NCBI GenBank assembly: GCA_964351745.1
Contig: CAYGPI010000001.1
Span: forward strand, 31,995 to 95,994
From: CAYNJF01 sp964351745
GTDB lineage: Bacteria > Pseudomonadota > Gammaproteobacteria > Berkiellales > Berkiellaceae
DNA: 64,000 nucleotides
Direction of reading: 5' to 3'
Positions 51,676 through 60,966 of the stretch are shown piece by piece (position 1 is the stretch's first letter; every line of letters starts with the position of its first letter). Position numbers and translations under genes: made by a program. The notes beneath the pieces are model-generated. The model made no database searches. It saw only the letters and a program-made list of their open reading frames with translations, and was not told the DNA's origin.

Positions 51676-52281
51676 ATGAGCATATTAGTCGGAAGAAAAG
51701 TCCCAGATTTTACTGCTTCTGCCGTTTTGGCAAATGGAGAAATTGACGAAAAATTCAATTTAAATAAGGCTTTAAAAGGAAAGTACGGCATTGTATTTTT
51801 CTATCCTTTAGATTTTACATTCGTGTGTCCTTCTGAGCTGATTGCTCTAGATAACCGTATGGAAGAATTTAAAAAGCGTGATGTTGAGGTGATCTCAGTC
51901 TCCGTAGACTCTCATTTTACCCATAAAGCATGGCGCAACACGGCTATTCATGATGGCGGTATTGGGCATGTTGGATATACGATGGTTGCAGACATCAATC
52001 ACAGCATCACTCAAGCATTTGGTGTTGAGCATCCAGAAGCATCCGTTGCTTTTCGTGGCGCTTTCCTGATTGATAGAGACGGGCTTGTTCGCTCTCAAAT
52101 GGTCAATGATTTGCCAATTGGTCGCAGCATTGATGAAATTATTCGTTTAGTTGACGCTCTACAGTTTCATGAAGAGCATGGGGAAGTTTGCCCTGCGAAT
52201 TGGAGTAAAGGCAAAGAAGGTATGAAAGCAACAGCAGATGGCGTTGCAAGTTATCTTGCTAATAACTCACAAACGTTATAA
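51676..52281 (+). CDS. Peroxiredoxin, typical 2-Cys (AhpC/Prx1 type)
   Basis: 201 residues. The peroxidatic cysteine is C51 in FVCPSELIALDNR; the second cysteine is in EVCPANWSKG near residue 172. It reduces hydrogen peroxide and organic peroxides. I started it at 51676, where GAGG lies five bases upstream, rather than at the first ATG of the frame (51586), which would add 30 residues of poor likelihood. Divergent from bfd across a candidate Fur box; end marked by a hairpin at 52297. Confidence 0.92.
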   Translation: MSILVGRKVPDFTASAVLANGEIDEKFNLNKALKGKYGIVFFYPLDFTFVCPSELIALDNRMEEFKKRDVEVISVSVDSHFTHKAWRNTAIHDGGIGHVGYTMVADINHSITQAFGVEHPEASVAFRGAFLIDRDGLVRSQMVNDLPIGRSIDEIIRLVDALQFHEEHGEVCPANWSKGKEGMKATADGVASYLANNSQTL

Positions 52282-52296
52282 CTGAAATTTCAAACG

Positions 52297-52321
52297 TTGG
52301 GCGGGTGCCTTACTCGCCCAA
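52297..52321 (+). terminator. Hairpin after the peroxiredoxin gene
   Basis: Ten-base stem TTGGGCGGGT / ACTCGCCCAA with one G-T pair and a five-base loop; weak T run. Confidence 0.55.
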
Positions 52322-52365
52322 AGTTTGTCATGCTAGCCTATGCATAACCATGTTTAGAAGGCAGC

Positions 52366-54390
52366 ATGAATCAATACTATCCTCATTTACTTAGTCCTCT
52401 TGACTTAGGATTCACACAAATCAAGAACCGCGTCTTAATGGGCTCCATGCACACAGGCCTTGAAGAGGAATCGGATGGTTTTTCAAAAATGGCAGCTTTC
52501 TATAAGGCGCGAGCTAAAGGTCAAGTTGGTATTATTGTCACAGGTGGTATTAGTCCAAACCGTCAGGGATGGGTTGCTCCTTTTTCTGCGAAACTAACTA
52601 ATCCAAAACAAATACCTCATCATCAACTGATAACAGATGGTGTGCATGAGGTCGATGGAAAAATATGCTTACAAATTTTGCATTCTGGGCGCTATGGGTA
52701 TCATCCAATTTGCGTGGCTCCCTCAAAGATTAAGTCCCCGATATCTCCATTTTCTCCTAGACGTTTATCTGCAAGAGCGATTAGGAGCACCATCAATGAT
52801 TACGCCCATACCACTAAATTAGCCCAAATGGCTGGTTATGATGGGGTTGAGATCATGGGCTCTGAAGGGTATTTAATTAATCAGTTTTTAGTGACTCGCA
52901 CCAATAAGCGCACAGATGAGTGGGGCGGTGCTTTTGAGAACAGAATTCGATTTGCCTTAGAAACGGTGAAAGCATGCCGCGATAAAGTTGGCGAGCGTTT
53001 TATTATTATCTTTCGTTTATCGATGCTTGATTTGGTTGAAGAGGGTGGCTCATGGGAAGAGGTCATCTGTTTAGCCAAAAAGCTAGAAGAGCATGGTGTG
53101 ACTATCATTAACACAGGTATTGGCTGGCATGAAGCACGAATTCCAACCATAGCAAGGCAAGTACCAAGAGCGTCTTTTACTTGGGTGACGCACGCCTTAA
53201 AACCACATGTCAATATTCCATTAGTCACGACAAATAGAATAAATATGCCAGATGTTGCTGAGCGAGTGTTAGCAGAAAACCACGCTGATATGGTGTCGAT
53301 GGCTCGCCCATTGTTAGCAGATCCTGATTGGGTTAAAAAAGCTGAGCGGGGTCACTCTCATAGAATAAATACTTGTATCGCATGTAATCAAGCGTGCTTG
53401 GATTATATCTTTCAAAAAAGACGAGCAACTTGTATGGTCAATCCTTTTGCTTCCTTCGAAACAGAATTAGTGGTGACCAAAGCATCAACGATTAAAAAGG
53501 TGGCGGTTGTGGGATCTGGCCCTGGCGGATTGGCAGCAGCTTCGCTTTTGGCTAAGCGTGGTCATCAGGTTACGCTGTATGAAAAAATTGAAAAGCTAGG
53601 TGGACAATTTAATTAGGCACACTATATACCAGGTATATGTGAATATAATGAATCGCAGAGTACGTAGCAGCAAGAGTTAAAGCATTATCAAGTTGACGTA
53701 AAAATGAATACAGATGTCACGGTTGATATGCTTGTGAATGCCGGTTTTGATGAGGTTATTTTAGCAACAGGCATTGTGCCACGCACACCACAGATCCCAG
53801 GGATCGATCATCCCAAAGTGTTGTCGTATGTCGAGGTTCTTAAAGAAATCAAGCCGGTAGGTCAAACGGTAGCTATCATTGGTGCCGGTGGGATTGGGTT
53901 TGATATTGGTGAGTTCTTATTGGAAGAGCAACATGATCATCCTGAAACGATTGACGCTTATATTGAGCGTTGGGGGATCGATAGCTCTCTGAAAGTGCGA
54001 GGAGGCTTGATTGATAAGAAATTAAAGTCCCCGTTGAAAGAGATTACGCTGATGCAGCGTAAGAAGACAAAAATAGGTGCTACCTTAGGTAAGACAACAG
54101 GTTGGGTGCATCGAGCTAATCTTAAAGACGGCGGTGTTAAAATGCTTTCAGGGGTGCAATATGAAAGGATTGATGATACTGGCTTACATATTAAAATAAA
54201 TGGAAAATCGCAACTTATCCCTTGTGATACCATTGTTATTTGTGCGGGTCAAAGTTCCAATAAAACACTATACAAACCGCTACAAGATAAAGGGATAACG
54301 ACTCATTTGGTTGGTGGTGCCTCAGTGGCTTCAGAGCTAGATGCGACAAGAGCTATTCGAGAGGCGACTGAGTTATCACTGACCATTTAA
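52366..54390 (+). pseudogene. fadH: 2,4-dienoyl-CoA reductase, broken by two in-frame TAG codons
   Basis: One frame of 674 codons covers the whole FadH length (E. coli 672). The flavin/TIM-barrel part (VTRTNKRTDEWGGAFENR, then the CIACNQACLD cluster) and the first dinucleotide site (VAVVGSGPGGLAAASLLAKR) end at a TAG at 53614, directly after GGQFN. A second TAG lies at 53665 in the same frame. The downstream part resumes with VDVKMNTDVTVDML and runs to the normal end (KTTGWVHRANL, ICAGQ). Between codons 417 and 446 the sequence is degraded, though IPG and EYNES-like remnants remain aligned. FadH reduces dienoyl-CoA in oxidation of unsaturated fatty acids. The two pieces would not make a working enzyme unless the stops are read through. 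Confidence 0.85.
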
Positions 54391-54403
54391 TTGTTGAAGA
54401 GCA

Positions 54404-55045
54404 TTAAGTTGAAGGTGAGGCCTCATCTGTCATATGAGGCCAGCCACCAAGCTGTTTATAGTGATTAATCATTTTGCAAAAAAGTTTGGTTGTTCCTTCA
54501 GTATCATATTTAGCGCTGTGGGCTAACTTATTATCAAAAGGGATCTGTGCTTTTTCTAAAGCTTTAGATAAAACGGTTTGACCATAAAAAATGCCACCTA
54601 GGGTCGCTGTATCAAAAGCTGTGAAGCTATGAAAAGGGCTCTTGGTTTTAGAGCGAACACTTGCTTGTAAGATAAAAGTCAGATCAAACCAAGCGTTGTG
54701 CCCAACAAGAACAGCACGGCTGCAATCATATTTTTTGATGTGCTCACTGACAAATGAAAATAGCTCTGTCAAAGCTTGCTCTTCACTTTTAGCAAATCTA
54801 AAAGGGTGGTGTGGATCTATTTTATTAAATTCTAGTGCTTTTGGATCAAGGTTAGCTCCTTCAAAGGGGATGATATGATGAGATTTTATCACACCAGGTA
54901 TAAGTAACCCCTCATCGTCCATATCAACAAGTTGCATGGCCACTTCTAAAAGCGCATCTTTTTTGGAGTCGAAGCCACCAGTTTCAACATCGACGACAAT
55001 AGGCATAAAGCCTCTAAAACGTTGACTGAAAGGATGCTTAGCCAT
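54404..55045 (-). CDS. rnt: Ribonuclease T
   Basis: 213 residues. DEDDh exonuclease with VDVETGGFD (first acidic pair), VGHNAWFDLTFI and LAHSAKYDTEGTTKLF (histidine and aspartate). It trims the 3' ends of tRNA and other stable RNA. The gene overlaps the end of pyrC by eight bases (ATGGCTAA), so translation is coupled. Confidence 0.93.
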   Translation of the reverse strand: MAKHPFSQRFRGFMPIVVDVETGGFDSKKDALLEVAMQLVDMDDEGLLIPGVIKSHHIIPFEGANLDPKALEFNKIDPHHPFRFAKSEEQALTELFSFVSEHIKKYDCSRAVLVGHNAWFDLTFILQASVRSKTKSPFHSFTAFDTATLGGIFYGQTVLSKALEKAQIPFDNKLAHSAKYDTEGTTKLFCKMINHYKQLGGWPHMTDEASPST

Positions 55046-56084
55046 GAGAGTTGCCCTCTATTTGCCAGTCAAGCGTTTGACCTGCCATAAAAGGAATTAA
55101 AGTTTCTTCGCCATAGGGTAGTTGCTCAGGGACGGTCCAAGTATTTTTGATCAAAGTTATGCTCTCTTGATTTCTAGGTAAACAATAAAAGTCAGCACCA
55201 AAATGTGAAGCAAAAGCTTCAAGTTTATCGATAGCGTTAGCCTTTTCGAAACATTGGGCATATAAGGGGATAGCAAAAGGTGCTGTGTAAATACCTGCAC
55301 ATCCGCATGCACTTTGCTTGGTTTTTTGTGAGTGCGGTGCACTATCGGTGCCTAAGAAAAATTTAGGATTGCCGCTAGTTGCAGCGTTTAGAAGTGCTTT
55401 TTGGTCAGATAATTTTTTGACGATCGGCAAACAATAGTAATGAGGTTTAATACCACCAGAAAGCAAATCATTGCGATTAATCCATAAATGATGAGCGGTG
55501 ATGGTTGCGGCAACATTGTTGGGTGCCGTTTCGACGAACTCAACCGCTTGTTGTGTGGATATGTGTTCAAGCACAATCTTTAGTTTCGGAAAATTTTTAA
55601 TGAGAGGAGCAAGCTCTTCTTTAAGAAATAGTGGTTCGCGTTCAAAAATATCGACATCATTTCTTGAGACTTCGCCGTGGATCAATAGGGGCATATTCGC
55701 CTCAGACATAGCTTGCAACGTATCATAATGCTGCTTAATGTCGCTGATCCCCTTTTCAGAATGGGTCGTGACGCCTTTAGGGTACCATTTGATAGCCGTT
55801 ACACAAGGCTCATCATGAGCTAATCTTACCTGAGCGGGAGTGACTTCTTCGTTGAGATAGAGTGTCATCTTAGGCTCGAATTGAGTCCCTGGCTCTAAGC
55901 TTTCAAGAATGCGTGTATAGTAACCTTTTGCCATCTGAACATTTGTAATGGGGGGGAGTAGGTTTGGCATAATGATTGCACGTTTAAATGAGCTAGCCGC
56001 GTCGTTGGCCGTGACTTTTAAGAAGGAGTCATCCCGTAAATGAATATGCCAATCATCAGGTGCTGTGAGCTGGTATGTATTCAT
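55038..56084 (-). CDS. pyrC: Dihydroorotase, class II
   Basis: 348 residues. It closes carbamoyl aspartate to dihydroorotate in pyrimidine synthesis. The DDWHIHLRDD motif holds the two zinc-binding histidines near the N-terminus, the metal-bridging lysine is in CVTAIKWYPKG, further ligands are in LLIHGE and LEHIST, and FFLGTDSAPH has the catalytic aspartate. Only a poor ribosome site before the ATG. rnt follows by overlap. Confidence 0.95.
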   Translation of the reverse strand: MNTYQLTAPDDWHIHLRDDSFLKVTANDAASSFKRAIIMPNLLPPITNVQMAKGYYTRILESLEPGTQFEPKMTLYLNEEVTPAQVRLAHDEPCVTAIKWYPKGVTTHSEKGISDIKQHYDTLQAMSEANMPLLIHGEVSRNDVDIFEREPLFLKEELAPLIKNFPKLKIVLEHISTQQAVEFVETAPNNVAATITAHHLWINRNDLLSGGIKPHYYCLPIVKKLSDQKALLNAATSGNPKFFLGTDSAPHSQKTKQSACGCAGIYTAPFAIPLYAQCFEKANAIDKLEAFASHFGADFYCLPRNQESITLIKNTWTVPEQLPYGEETLIPFMAGQTLDWQIEGNSHG

Positions 56085-56109
56085 GTAGAAGGTTTATCCA
56101 TTTAGGTAG

Positions 56110-57000
56110 ATGAGTATGAGTTATCAATCAGTGAAGTACAGCATTTTAACTTATTTTTGCTTAATTTTCATAGCGCCGATGACTCAGGCCACGACTTTTA
56201 TGGCTGCGCATGATAATTCGAAGTGGGAAGCTCAAACCTCAAAATTGGTTTGCCATCTAAACCATGAGATTCCTGGCTATGGGGAGGGGATCTTTGAGCA
56301 GCGATCTGGTGAGCGGCAAACCTTTGCCTTAAAAGCAACCATGGGGCGTTTAATTCAGGGTGATATTAGGATCAGTTTGAGCAAGCCTTCTTGGGCAAGA
56401 AGCAAGCAGACCCAGCCACTGGCGCGTGTTTCAGCGCAAACGGGCTTAACGCCCATAAAATTGACAAAGATGACCGTATATCAAATCTTAGATAATTTGG
56501 ACAAAGGTTTTCTGACAAATTTTGATTTTAAGCCTGCCAACACCAGCACAAACAAACAATCTCAATCTCAAGATAGGATCGCCTTATCGCCGACCAATTT
56601 TCATGGGGCTTATCAAGATTATTTAGCTTGTGTCGAGCAGTTAGTACCCTATACTTTTCAAGATCTAAAAAAATCAATCATAAGATTTAACTCTGCAAGC
56701 AAAGCGCTTAGTGTTGAAACTGAGCAAAAATTAAATCACATTGCTGAATTTGTGAATAATGACACAGGCATTTACAAGATAAAAATTGAAGGTCATACAG
56801 ATTCAGTCGGCTCTTTTACTGCGAATAGGCGATTGTCATACGAAAGAGCTTGGTTTATTAAAGACTATTTAGTCGATCAAGGTGTGTCGCCAGATCTTAT
56901 TAAAATCAAAGGTCTAGGAGATAGAAAACCTTTGGCTAAAAATAAAACGGCAAAAGGACGAGCTAAAAATCGTCGAGTAGAGGTTTTATTATACAGATAG
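56110..57000 (+). CDS. MotY-like OmpA-family protein, exported
   Basis: 296 residues: signal peptide (cut after AQA, about residue 27), an N-terminal domain resembling that of MotY (WEAQTSKLVCHLNHEIPGYGEG, then FEQRSGERQTFALKA and TVYQILDNLDKGFLTNF), and a C-terminal OmpA-like peptidoglycan-binding domain with KIEGHTDSVGSFTANRRLS and KGLGDRKPLAKN. MotY forms a ring around sodium-driven flagellar motors in Vibrio; non-flagellate gammaproteobacteria also have MotY-like proteins. No flagellar gene is nearby, so a cell-envelope role is more cautious. Start may be ATG 56110 or 56116. Confidence 0.75.
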   Translation: MSMSYQSVKYSILTYFCLIFIAPMTQATTFMAAHDNSKWEAQTSKLVCHLNHEIPGYGEGIFEQRSGERQTFALKATMGRLIQGDIRISLSKPSWARSKQTQPLARVSAQTGLTPIKLTKMTVYQILDNLDKGFLTNFDFKPANTSTNKQSQSQDRIALSPTNFHGAYQDYLACVEQLVPYTFQDLKKSIIRFNSASKALSVETEQKLNHIAEFVNNDTGIYKIKIEGHTDSVGSFTANRRLSYERAWFIKDYLVDQGVSPDLIKIKGLGDRKPLAKNKTAKGRAKNRRVEVLLYR

Positions 57001-57111
57001 AGTCAGGTATGTTGGCGACCTGAGTTATTTTGTGTTTCTTTCCTATGGAGACGCAATGCGTTAACATTTGCCAAACAGGGTAATTATGCTGCAACTGTTT
57101 GGATCCAACTT

Positions 57112-58017
57112 ATGATTTTTAGGGCGCTTAGTCTTTTTGTGATTTGTTTATGGTTAACGGCTTGCGGTAATTTAGCCACTTATAACTATATGCCGACAGA
57201 TATTCCACCAGTGAGTCCTTGGGAATCTAATGAGATAGCTTTAGTGCTTGGTGGCGGTGGTGCACGAGGCTTAGCTCATGCTGGTGTGATTAGCGTTTTA
57301 GAAGAAAACAATATCCCTTTTGACTTCATCGTTGGTACGAGTATTGGCAGCGTTGCCGCTGCGATTTATGCTGATGAGCCAAATAGTGTTAAGTTAAAAG
57401 AAAAGATGATCAACGTTAGAAAGTGGGATGTTCTTGATTTAAACTTTTATTCTAGTTTGAGAATGTTGTGGGGTATTGGCGGTTTTGCAAATGGGTGTGG
57501 TTTAAAAAAATATTTACAAAGAAATATTACTTCGTATACTTTTAATGATTTGAAAATACCGATTGCTGTGGTGACAACAGATGTGCAAAAGGGCGAAATT
57601 TTAACCTTGCGCTCGGGCCCAATTATTCCTGCTGTTCATGCTTCAAGTGCTATTCCTATTGTTTTTGCACCTGTTCTTATCTACGATCGCATGTTGGTTG
57701 ATGGCGGTGTCATAAGTCCTGTACCCGTTGAGGTTGCCAAAGCGCTTGGTGCTAAAAAAATTATTGCTGTAGATATTGGTGCTGTTGTACAACCTAGAAG
57801 AGTCGTTGGAAGCTTTGATTTGGCAGATAGAAGTTTGTGGCTTTCTTATATTGCTTTGACTAAGTATCAAGTTGATCAAGCGGACGTTGTGATTCAGCCA
57901 CTTTTCGATACAAGTTCAATGTTTGATGATACACACCTTGAAAACTACTATGAAGCGGGCAGATTGGCGGCATTAAAGGCTTTGCCAGCTTTAAAGCGCC
58001 TGAGTAGAAAGTCATAA
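57112..58017 (+). CDS. Patatin-like phospholipase lipoprotein
   Basis: 301 residues. A lipoprotein signal ends at LWLTAC. The patatin domain shows the oxyanion loop GGGGARGLAHAG, the serine elbow GTSIGS and the catalytic aspartate in VDGGVISPVP, so the Ser-Asp dyad is complete. The family hydrolyses acyl esters of phospholipids. The lipid anchor would place it at the periplasmic face of the membrane. The gene is monocistronic. Confidence 0.85.
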   Translation: MIFRALSLFVICLWLTACGNLATYNYMPTDIPPVSPWESNEIALVLGGGGARGLAHAGVISVLEENNIPFDFIVGTSIGSVAAAIYADEPNSVKLKEKMINVRKWDVLDLNFYSSLRMLWGIGGFANGCGLKKYLQRNITSYTFNDLKIPIAVVTTDVQKGEILTLRSGPIIPAVHASSAIPIVFAPVLIYDRMLVDGGVISPVPVEVAKALGAKKIIAVDIGAVVQPRRVVGSFDLADRSLWLSYIALTKYQVDQADVVIQPLFDTSSMFDDTHLENYYEAGRLAALKALPALKRLSRKS

Positions 58018-58088
58018 ATAATTTTTTGATGAATGGATGAGACGGTCTAAAAAACTGACATTATGGATAGTTACCTAACATTTTGGCT

Positions 58089-58117
58089 TTGGTGATAAGA
58101 AGATTTTCTAGTATAAT
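58089..58117 (+). promoter_or_regulatory. Candidate promoter
   Basis: TTGGTG and TATAAT separated by 17 bases, followed by a GGGGAA ribosome site before the gene at 58162. Confidence 0.45.
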
Positions 58118-58161
58118 ACTCCAATATTTCACGCAAGCGACGCCTATATGGGGAATTTTAG

Positions 58162-58938
58162 ATGCTTAACTCTGTAAAATTTGAAGATACGCCTTTTAAT
58201 TATCCAAAACTTGAAAGAGAGTGTTTTGATTATTTGAATCAAGCTTTTGTGAAAGCTGGGGCTTCTCACATTCAAATGACTGCAAGAGATGGTGGTTGTA
58301 TCTGCTCAATGTTTGAGCATTTTATGGTGCTGCGTGAAAATTCTTGGTCAGATGTGACGACAGACGAAGCTTGGATGGCGCAGATGATCTCATATTTAGA
58401 TGAGAGTGTGAGACTTATTGTCCAAGCCCCTGTCTTCCAGCAAAATGATAATACACAAGCCGTGAACATAAGAGCTTTCCAGATAGCTCAAGTCTTCATA
58501 GGATCTGATGATTATCCTTGTCCTGAAGGTTTGTTGCCTACGGCTTATATGATGTTGTGTGGTGCTATCGTCAATAGTGATGGTACTGAGGAAAGTTTTG
58601 ATTTTAATATTAAATTTTCTCAGACTGGGAGTGAGTTATTAACGGATACAGATGACACATTTAATTGCATTGCTATTTATTCAGGTTTTACAGCGCAAGA
58701 CTTAGATCTAGATCATAATGAGTTTCACGAGCTTTTCACAAAACTTTCAACTAGAAAGAAACTTCGCAGGCAAGAGTTTAGCTCACAAAGTGGCAGTGAG
58801 ACGCAATCATGTCCTTTAGAAGAGAATGAAGCCTATCTTCCTATGTACGTAGCTCGCTCAGCCGCTAGTGCTGGTGGTGCGAGTGCTTCAAGATCTGAGT
58901 GTCATCAAGACAAGGCTCCTTGTAGACCTTTAATCTAG
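58162..58938 (+). CDS. Unknown soluble protein
   Basis: 258 residues, acidic, without signal peptide or membrane segment. It has a CICSMFEHFM stretch, a compact mixed alpha/beta part up to about residue 190, and a Ser/Ala-rich low-complexity tail. I recognise no family. Its last nine bases overlap the end of the convergent SulP gene. It has its own candidate promoter and a good ribosome site, so it is probably expressed. Confidence 0.6.
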   Translation: MLNSVKFEDTPFNYPKLERECFDYLNQAFVKAGASHIQMTARDGGCICSMFEHFMVLRENSWSDVTTDEAWMAQMISYLDESVRLIVQAPVFQQNDNTQAVNIRAFQIAQVFIGSDDYPCPEGLLPTAYMMLCGAIVNSDGTEESFDFNIKFSQTGSELLTDTDDTFNCIAIYSGFTAQDLDLDHNEFHELFTKLSTRKKLRRQEFSSQSGSETQSCPLEENEAYLPMYVARSAASAGGASASRSECHQDKAPCRPLI

Positions 58939-60453
58939 TTTGTCAGTCATAATATGGTAGGTTGGATCTGTGTCTATATCGACATCAACCTGCTCTGAAG
59001 CCTTGGCTAGGAGAAGTTTACAGTCAGGGCTTAAGTGCAACAAATGTAATTCAACATCTGCTTCTAGATATTTTTCTGCTAGATTATCAATCGCTTCTAT
59101 GGCTGAATGATCGCAGACTCTTGAGTGCTTAAAATCAATATTAACACGTTTTGGGTCAGTTTCTGGTTCAAAAAAGTCACTAAAAGTTTTGACCGAGCCA
59201 AAAAAGAGAGGACCATAAATTTTGTAGGTTTTTTGTCCTTGTGAGAGAAAAATCCTAACGCCAGTATTTTTAGCATGTTCCCAGGCAAAGACTAAAGCGG
59301 ATAAAATAACACCAATACACACAGCTAAGGCTAAATCTTCAAAAACTGTGATAATGGTAACAGCGATTAGAACAAAGGCATCGGACTTAGGGATTTTGTG
59401 AATAATTCTAAAAGTTGACCAAGCAAATGTCGAAATAACCACAATGAACATGAGGCCAACAAGTGTTGCAACAGGCACGACAGCTATTAGTTTGTCAGCA
59501 AAAAGCATAAACACTAAGACTAATAGCGCAGCGGTGACGCCAGACAAACGCCCACGCCCACCTGATTTGATATTAATCATTGTTGGGCCAACCGTGGCGC
59601 ACCCCCCAAACCCGCCAAAGAGTCCTGCGGTGAGATTGCCGAAGCCTTGTCCAAGGCACTCTTTGTTACTGCGGCCATGAGACTTTGTCATATCATCAAC
59701 TAGAGACATGGTAATCAGTGATTCGATAAGCCCAATTGCGGCAAGAATGAGCGCATAGGGTAGAATCGTCTTGGCTGCTTCAACCCCCCAGGGGATATTG
59801 GGCCAATGGAAACTTGGCAAAGTGCCTGCCATATCGACGACATCACCGACTGTTTTGACATCAATTTGAAGGGCTGTAACAAGTATGGTTACCGCAACGA
59901 CTCCAACTAGAGAAGCGGGAATGGCTTTTGTGATTCTTGGGAAAAAATGTATGACGAACATGGTGAGGCCGATAATGGCTAAGGTGTAGTATAAATTTTT
60001 ACCAGTAATCCAGTGTGAAGAGCCGTCTGGTGCATAGGTTTTAAAATGCTCAAGTTGTGATATGAAAATGACGATGGCAAGTCCGTTGACAAAGCCATAG
60101 ATAGCAGGTGTTGGCACGAGACGAATGAACTTACCCAGGTGGAGATAGCCTGCAGCGATTTGAAACACGCCCATGAGCATGGTTGCTGCCATCAGGTATT
60201 CAACGCCGTATTCAGAAACTAAGGTTGCCATCACAACAGCCAATGCGCCTGTTGCTGCTGTAATCATGCCTGGTCGCCCACCAACAAGGGATGAAATAAG
60301 CCCAACAATGATACTGCAGTACAGGCCGTAGGATGGGCTAACACCAGCCATAAAGGCAAAAGCGACAGAAACTGGAACGAGTGCTAGAGAAACCGTTAAA
60401 CCGGCCATGAGATCTCTTGCGTATTGTTTTGCCACATCTAGTTTGTTAGTCAA
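58930..60453 (-). CDS. SulP-family anion transporter with STAS domain
   Basis: 507 residues: 10-14 membrane segments (residues about 10-400) with the VSVAFAFMAGVSPSYGLYCS start of the SulP fold, GGFGGCATVGPTMINIKSGGR and a C-terminal STAS domain with VNIDFKHSRVCDHSAIEAID. Members carry sulfate, bicarbonate or dicarboxylates; the substrate is not readable from sequence. Starts with TTG behind an AAGG site. Confidence 0.88.
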   Translation of the reverse strand: MTNKLDVAKQYARDLMAGLTVSLALVPVSVAFAFMAGVSPSYGLYCSIIVGLISSLVGGRPGMITAATGALAVVMATLVSEYGVEYLMAATMLMGVFQIAAGYLHLGKFIRLVPTPAIYGFVNGLAIVIFISQLEHFKTYAPDGSSHWITGKNLYYTLAIIGLTMFVIHFFPRITKAIPASLVGVVAVTILVTALQIDVKTVGDVVDMAGTLPSFHWPNIPWGVEAAKTILPYALILAAIGLIESLITMSLVDDMTKSHGRSNKECLGQGFGNLTAGLFGGFGGCATVGPTMINIKSGGRGRLSGVTAALLVLVFMLFADKLIAVVPVATLVGLMFIVVISTFAWSTFRIIHKIPKSDAFVLIAVTIITVFEDLALAVCIGVILSALVFAWEHAKNTGVRIFLSQGQKTYKIYGPLFFGSVKTFSDFFEPETDPKRVNIDFKHSRVCDHSAIEAIDNLAEKYLEADVELHLLHLSPDCKLLLAKASEQVDVDIDTDPTYHIMTDKLD

Positions 60454-60966
60454 GTAGTTATACCTTAGCTAATTACACGTTAAAAACTATGTCTCTTAGA
60501 TTAGAGCTATTAAATGGGACAGGCAAGATTCTTATTATAAAACGGACAGGCAGAAAGCAATATAAAAGGTATAAAAGGGACAGGCAGAATTCCTGAGTTT
60601 GAAAAGGGACAGGCAGTGAAAAGGGACAGGCAGCAGTGAAAAGGNNNNNNNNNNGGTAAGCAAAATAGTAAATCAATTTACTTAAGTTTTATTTTTTTTT
60701 ATAATTGTGTTTATTATTAAAGTTATTTTAATCTTTTAATAGGGACAGGCAGAATCCAGAGTGAAAAGGGACAGGCAGAATCCAGGAGCATTGAATTGGT
60801 TATAAGAGGAGGGTTTGATATGCGTTTGTTTTATAACTTTTAGGCTCGCTTATCAGATATTTAGCCAATTTTATCCATTGAATCTTGTACTTAGCCATCT
60901 TTGGGGTTAATATGGCCCTGGAAAGTAGCCAGAGGGCTTACTATTAACGGGGAGACAATAATAAAA
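60454..60966. repeat. Cluster of GGGACAGGCAG repeats in an untranslated region
   Basis: Copies of GGGACAGGCAG or a near form start at 60516, 60543 (degenerate), 60577, 60606, 60623, 60742 and 60768. Most are preceded by AAAA or TGAAAA, several are followed by AAT. A 10-N gap (60645-60654) lies inside. All copies face the same way. The motif resembles REP-like elements linked to Y1 transposases, from memory. The remaining sequence is AT-rich without a gene. Confidence 0.8.
60645..60654. other. Assembly gap (10 N)
   Basis: Ten N within the repeat cluster; true length unknown. Confidence 0.98.

Noticed and set aside
53614..53667. Recoding of TAG as an amino acid
   Set aside because: TAG ends other genes in the window (for example at 3539-3541), and the sequence between the two TAG codons is degraded, which fits decay better.
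60473..60676. 67-codon frame on the minus strand
   Set aside because: It crosses the 10-N gap and is made of the GGGACAGGCAG repeats.
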